Of a stretch of 36,885 nucleotides of DNA, positions 33,390 through 36,885 are shown in pieces. The number at the start of each line of letters is the position of its first letter. The first letter of the stretch is position 1. The stretch is from Candidatus Hydrogenedens sp. (GTDB taxonomy: Bacteria > Hydrogenedentota > Hydrogenedentia > Hydrogenedentales > Hydrogenedentaceae), in contig DAOSUS010000027.1 of assembly GCA_035378955.1 (NCBI GenBank), positions 1-36,885 on the forward strand. Reading direction: 5' to 3'. The position numbers and the translations under genes are program-made. The notes under the pieces are model-generated. The model was not told the origin of the DNA, did not search any database, and saw only the letters and a list, made by a program, of their open reading frames with translations.

Positions 33390-33770
33390 TTATTTTTTCT
33401 TTGCGGGTGTTGGTTTTCTTTCTTCGCCTGCGATGACAATATGTATATGTGAATGACGATGACGAATACGGACGGCTCGTCCCCAGGGTGCAGATTGATA
33501 AGAACGGACTATTCTTCCGGGGTCTACCCGAATTTCCGTAATCTGCATCTCATCTGTATCTATTCGCACTTTTTTCTGCCTCGCTTTTTCTTCTGCATTG
33601 GCAACAACAGATTGCAACAGTTTAAGCAAAGGTTCACCTGACCGTTTTAATGTAAAGGTTAGGATATCCCTCGCTTCGGCAACTTTGCGTCCGCGTATCA
33701 AATCAACTACCAATCGCACTTTGCGAGGTGCTATTTGCAAATGTCTTAAATGGGCTTCTGCAAAAATCAT
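33390..33770 (-). CDS. rplV: 50S ribosomal protein L22
   Basis: The 126-residue protein has HLQIAPRKVRLVVDLIRGRK near the start. The beta-hairpin region that reaches into the exit tunnel (APWGRAVRIRHRHSHIHIVI) is present, and a short Lys/Pro tail follows. L22 lines the exit tunnel and is a known site of macrolide resistance changes. It lies 10 nt after rpsS. Confidence 0.97.
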   Translation of the reverse strand: MIFAEAHLRHLQIAPRKVRLVVDLIRGRKVAEARDILTFTLKRSGEPLLKLLQSVVANAEEKARQKKVRIDTDEMQITEIRVDPGRIVRSYQSAPWGRAVRIRHRHSHIHIVIAGEERKPTPAKKK

Positions 33771-33780
33771 AGTTTAACTC

Positions 33781-34050
33781 CTATTTCTTTTTACTATCCG
33801 GATGTCCATGGAAAACTCGGGTTGGAGCAAATTCACCTAACTTATGTCCAACCATATTTTCAGTTACAAACACCGGGATGAAGGATTTGCCGTTATGAAC
33901 CGCTATGGTCAAGCCTACCATTTCGGGAATAACGGTAGAACGACGCGACCAGGTCTTTATTACCTTTCGGTCTCCGGTACTCTGCTGTTTCAGTATTTTA
34001 TCCAGCAGTGATTGGTCAATGAAATATCCTTTTTTTAGTGAACGAGGCAC
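33781..34050 (-). CDS. rpsS: 30S ribosomal protein S19
   Basis: The 89-residue protein begins MPRSLKKGYFIDQSLLDKI and has the signature IKTWSRRSTVIPEMVGLTIA. It also has HNGKSFIPVFVTENMVGHKL and GEFAPTRVF. S19 pairs with S13 in the 30S head. GTG start with TAGGAG upstream. Normal length. Confidence 0.98.
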   Translation of the reverse strand: MPRSLKKGYFIDQSLLDKILKQQSTGDRKVIKTWSRRSTVIPEMVGLTIAVHNGKSFIPVFVTENMVGHKLGEFAPTRVFHGHPDSKKK

Positions 34051-34064
34051 TTTTTATCTCCTAC

Positions 34065-34886
34065 TTATTTCTCGTTTCTTCTTCTTAATATATATTGATT
34101 TGTCCGATGATTTTTCTTGCGGGTCTTATATCCTTTCGTCGGTTTTCCCCATGGAGTTACGGGATGTCTACCACCGCGAGTCCGTCCACCCAACGGATGG
34201 TCTACAGGGTTCATTACTTCTCCGCGGACCTTGGGTCGGCGACTTAACCAGCGGGTACGACCTGCTTTACCCAGACTAATATTAATATGTTCTTCGTTCC
34301 CGACCACTCCGATAGTTGCCCGACAATTACTTAAAACTTTCCTCATCTCGCCGGAGGGCATACGCAACACAACAAACCTTCCCTCTTTTGCGAGTATCTG
34401 GCAACTGTTTCCTGCGGAGCGGGCTAATTGTCCGCCTTTGCCCGGAGTAAGTTCCACATTGTGGACCATAGTTCCTAACGGGATTTTTATGAGAGGAAGG
34501 CAATTCCCTACTTCAAAATCAACATTCTCGCCACTCATTATCGTCTGTCCAACACTCAAACCTTGAGGAGCCAGAATATATCTCTTTTCCCCATCTACAT
34601 AAGTAATAAGAGCGATGTTTGCAGAACGCATGGGATCATATTCAATCGCAGTTACTTTACCAGGAATACCATCTTTATCACGACGGAAATCAATAACTCT
34701 GTAAAGCCGTTTATGTCCACCTCCGCGCCTGCGGACTGTGATACGCCCTAAATTATTTCGTCCAGCTTTCTGTTTGAACGAAATGACCAAACTCTTTTCC
34801 GGCTCTTTTTTCGTCAGAGTTGAAAAATCTGCCACCGTCATGTGTCTACGAGACGGTGTATAAGGTTTAAATCTCTTTACCGGCAT
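34065..34886 (-). CDS. rplB: 50S ribosomal protein L2
   Basis: The 273-residue protein contains KRFKPYTPSRRHMTVADFST, GGGHKRLYRVIDFRRDK and the C-terminal NPVDHPLGGRTRGGRHPVTP, followed by WGKPTKGYKTRKK. The His-rich loop near VDHPLGG belongs to the region needed for peptidyl transfer. L2 supports the peptidyl-transferase centre. Normal length. It lies 12 nt after rplW. Confidence 0.98.
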   Translation of the reverse strand: MPVKRFKPYTPSRRHMTVADFSTLTKKEPEKSLVISFKQKAGRNNLGRITVRRRGGGHKRLYRVIDFRRDKDGIPGKVTAIEYDPMRSANIALITYVDGEKRYILAPQGLSVGQTIMSGENVDFEVGNCLPLIKIPLGTMVHNVELTPGKGGQLARSAGNSCQILAKEGRFVVLRMPSGEMRKVLSNCRATIGVVGNEEHINISLGKAGRTRWLSRRPKVRGEVMNPVDHPLGGRTRGGRHPVTPWGKPTKGYKTRKKNHRTNQYILRRRNEK

Positions 34887-34898
34887 TGTTTATAACTC

Positions 34899-35192
34899 CT
34901 AAACGAGTTCAATTTTTTCGCCCGCCCGAAGGGTCACGATGGCTTTTTTCCAATCGGCTTTTTTCCCTAACTGACGGGTTCTAAAATTTCTTCGTGTTTT
35001 ACCTTTATAGTTCATGGTGTTCACACTAACTACATGGACACCTGGAAACATGGCTTCCACTGCTTTTTTAATCTGAATTTTGTTGGCATTCGACGCAACC
35101 TGAAAAGTATATTGGTTGGCTTTTGCTGTCTGTATTTGTGATTCTTCAGTTATAATCGGTTTTTTAATGATATGATATACTTCGTAACTCAT
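34899..35192 (-). CDS. rplW: 50S ribosomal protein L23
   Basis: The 97-residue protein has IIKKPIITEESQIQTAKANQ near the start, then YTFQVASNANKIQIKKAVEA and a Lys/Arg-rich RKTRRNFRTRQLG-like loop. L23 at the tunnel exit docks trigger factor and SRP. Its ATG overlaps the rplD stop (35189-35192), so translation is likely to be coupled. Confidence 0.96.
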   Translation of the reverse strand: MSYEVYHIIKKPIITEESQIQTAKANQYTFQVASNANKIQIKKAVEAMFPGVHVVSVNTMNYKGKTRRNFRTRQLGKKADWKKAIVTLRAGEKIELV

Positions 35193-35815
35193 GATAATCT
35201 TTCCTCCAAAGAAGGAATAGCTTCTTCCTGTATAAATATTTTATGTGCCCATAACACATCATAGGCATTAACATCTCCTGCAGTTCTCACTTCTACATTG
35301 GGTATGTTGCGAGCAGAAAGCAGAAGGTTATCATCTATAGATTGCGTTATAATAAGCGTTTTCTTCCCTTCGGGATGTATTTTGGCTAAAATGTCTGCAA
35401 CGACTTTTGTTTTAACCTGTTCTATTTTTAATCCCGCAAGTCCGAAAAGCCTTTGATTTCTCAGGCGGTCGCTTAATGTGCTGGACAATGCTAATCGTTT
35501 CATCTTAACGGGGACATCAATACGATAATCGCGGGGACGAGGTCCAAAGATAATACCCCCACCACGCATTTGTGGTTCACGGGTACTTCCGTGACGGGCA
35601 TTTCCCGTTCCTTTCTGGCGATAAGGTTTTTTACCGCCTCCGCTCACTTCTCCACGATTTTTCGTCTTATGCTGTCCTGTATGAAGGGAACTGCGTAATG
35701 CCCGTATTACTTCATGAACTAAGGTCTCACGAATCGGGGCATCAAATACTTCTGACTTTACTTCCCGTTCACACTGTAATTTTCCTTGTGTATCAATGAC
35801 CGGTATTACAGCCAT
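35189..35815 (-). CDS. rplD: 50S ribosomal protein L4
   Basis: The 208-residue protein has the L4 tunnel loop (KNRGEVSGGGKKPYRQKGTG and NARHGSTREPQMRGGGIIFG). The Rossmann-like C-terminal half has KKTLIITQSIDDNLLLSARN. In E. coli L4 also represses the S10 operon leader, which would lie outside this window. It starts 3 nt after rplC and overlaps rplW by 4 nt. Confidence 0.97.
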   Translation of the reverse strand: MAVIPVIDTQGKLQCEREVKSEVFDAPIRETLVHEVIRALRSSLHTGQHKTKNRGEVSGGGKKPYRQKGTGNARHGSTREPQMRGGGIIFGPRPRDYRIDVPVKMKRLALSSTLSDRLRNQRLFGLAGLKIEQVKTKVVADILAKIHPEGKKTLIITQSIDDNLLLSARNIPNVEVRTAGDVNAYDVLWAHKIFIQEEAIPSLEERLS

Positions 35816-35818
35816 GGT

Positions 35819-36460
35819 TTATGCATTCCTTTTTATTTTTACTGTGTGCTTTATTTCAACCAAACCCCCATTGGCACCGGGGATAGAACCACGAATAACT
35901 AATAAATTCTTTTCAGGGACAACATCTACGACTTCCAGATTCTGAACGGTCACACGGACATTCCCCATGTGTCCCGGAAGTCCTTTCCCTTTATATACTT
36001 CCGCCGGATAGGCACTTTGTCCTATGGAACCCGGCCGACGGTGGAAATTGGAACCATGAGTTCCCGGACCACCGCTGTATCCGTACCGTTTCACGACGCC
36101 GGCAAAACCTCTTCCTTTGGACTTTCCAGAAATATCTACCCGATCGCCGATTTTGAAAATATCTAATTTTATTTCGTCACCGGGTTTCAGAGGATTGTCC
36201 GTCTCCACACGAAATTCTTTTAAGAAGCGTTTCGGTGGAACACCTGCCTTCTCGAAATGTCCTTTCAAAGGTTTGGTGCATCGTTTCGGTTTTATATCAT
36301 CAAAACCGACCTGAACGGCTTCATAACCATCTTTTTTTTCTGTTTTTCTTTGAATGACCACACAGGGACCTGCTTGGACAAGGGTTACATCTATCCATTG
36401 TCCGTCCTGCGTAAATATTCGTGTCATTCCTAATTTTTTACCCAGAATTCCCGTTGCCAT
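35819..36460 (-). CDS. rplC: 50S ribosomal protein L3
   Basis: The 213-residue protein begins MATGILGKKLGMTRIFTQDG. The long loop that reaches the peptidyl-transferase centre follows (SKGRGFAGVVKRYGYSGGPG and THGSNFHRRPGSIGQSAYPA). GLPGHMGNVRVTVQNLEVV is also present. L3 starts 50S assembly. Normal length. It lies 41 nt after rpsJ. Confidence 0.98.
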   Translation of the reverse strand: MATGILGKKLGMTRIFTQDGQWIDVTLVQAGPCVVIQRKTEKKDGYEAVQVGFDDIKPKRCTKPLKGHFEKAGVPPKRFLKEFRVETDNPLKPGDEIKLDIFKIGDRVDISGKSKGRGFAGVVKRYGYSGGPGTHGSNFHRRPGSIGQSAYPAEVYKGKGLPGHMGNVRVTVQNLEVVDVVPEKNLLVIRGSIPGANGGLVEIKHTVKIKRNA

Positions 36461-36501
36461 TCTTGGGATATCCTTACTATTAATCGTTAATTAGTTTTCA
36501 T

Positions 36502-36807
36502 TTACTGTTTAACTTCCACATCTACACCGGGCGGTAAAGCCAGTTTAGTAAGTTCTTCTACTGTGGCTTGTCCCGGATTAATTATGTCTATAAGTCTTTT
36601 GTGAACACGCATTTCAAACTGTTCTCTTGACTTTTTATCCACATGCGGACTGCGATTTACCGTGTATTTATGCATTTCCATCGGTAAAGGCACAGGACCA
36701 CGAACAGCGGCGCCTGTCTTCTTCGCAACAATCACAATCGCCTTTGCAGACTGGTCTAACAGTCTGTGGTCGTATGCCTTTAACTTAATTCTTAACCGAA
36801 TGCTCAC
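36502..36807 (-). CDS. rpsJ: 30S ribosomal protein S10
   Basis: The 101-residue protein has LRIKLKAYDHRLLDQSAKAI and GPVPLPMEMHKYTVNRSPHV, the S10 signatures. The C-terminal PPGVDVEVKQ is also typical. S10 helps to form the 30S head and, as NusE, takes part in antitermination. GTG start with AAGGAG upstream. It starts 24 nt after tuf ends, so the str and S10 operons appear to be joined. Confidence 0.97.
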   Translation of the reverse strand: MSIRLRIKLKAYDHRLLDQSAKAIVIVAKKTGAAVRGPVPLPMEMHKYTVNRSPHVDKKSREQFEMRVHKRLIDIINPGQATVEELTKLALPPGVDVEVKQ

Positions 36808-36831
36808 TTTATCTCTCCTTTAACAGCGTAA

Positions 36832-36885
36832 TTACTCTATAATTTTACTGACGACGCCAGCACCTACGGTCCGTCCACCTTCGCG
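36832..36885 (-). CDS. tuf: Elongation factor Tu (3' end only)
   Basis: Seventeen codons and TAA are visible. They encode REGGRTVGAGVVSKIIE, the invariant C-terminus of EF-Tu, the GTPase that brings aminoacyl-tRNA to the ribosome. The rest lies beyond the right edge. Its place directly before rpsJ is the usual str-S10 order. Confidence 0.93.
   Translation of the reverse strand, partial: REGGRTVGAGVVSKIIE

Overview
The window is a 36.9 kb piece of a bacterial chromosome, moderately AT-rich by eye, with almost every gene on the minus strand. Two things hint at the lineage. The surface protein at the left edge ends in a paired, dockerin-like calcium-loop module with conserved LSELLR-IQFFN cores. 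I associate this module with Candidatus Hydrogenedentes (Hydrogenedentota) and related deep-branching PVC/FCB-adjacent phyla. The ribosomal operon also lacks rpmD, adk and rpsD at their usual places. The phylum call is tentative.

Left part (1-5075): the 3' end of a secreted PASTA-repeat plus dockerin-like protein (+), then a repeat-rich gap of about 0.8 kb, then a 940-residue membrane Ser/Thr kinase (-). The kinase's outer domain resembles a PhoPQ-activated PqaA alpha/beta-hydrolase that has lost its catalytic residues. A second repeat-rich gap of about 0.85 kb follows. The two gaps share at least four dispersed palindromic or repeated motif families.

Envelope block (5076-12614, all -): reading downstream from 12614, a sulfatase/alkaline-phosphatase-superfamily protein overlaps a GT-C-like membrane protein by 4 nt. 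Next come a secreted protein of unknown function, a VanZ-like protein and a class A penicillin-binding protein. The genes are closely packed and probably form one or two transcripts for cell-surface assembly. trpS lies just upstream.

Middle part (13819-21046): a divergent AT-rich promoter region separates trpS from acs (acetyl-CoA synthetase, +) and an OFA-family MFS transporter (+). These two may form an acetate or small-carboxylate uptake and activation pair, each followed by a hairpin. The transporter converges on an O-antigen ligase/polymerase-like membrane protein (-), which is followed by metG (-).

Right part (21047-36885, all -): a nearly unbroken str/S10/spc/alpha ribosomal superoperon. 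Reading from the right edge the order is tuf(3' end)-rpsJ-rplC-rplD-rplW-rplB-rpsS-rplV-rpsC-rplP-rpmC-rpsQ-rplN-rplX-rplE-rpsN-rpsH-rplF-rplR-rpsE-rplO-secY-map-infA-rpmJ-rpsM-rpsK-rpoA-rplQ. Two tandem xylose-isomerase-like TIM-barrel genes follow 17 nt after rplQ. A near-consensus extended -10 promoter lies between secY and map, where adk is usually found, and could drive the alpha-operon segment separately. Protein extensions stand out on S17, RpoA and L17. No tRNA, rRNA, CRISPR array, transposase or prophage gene was seen.
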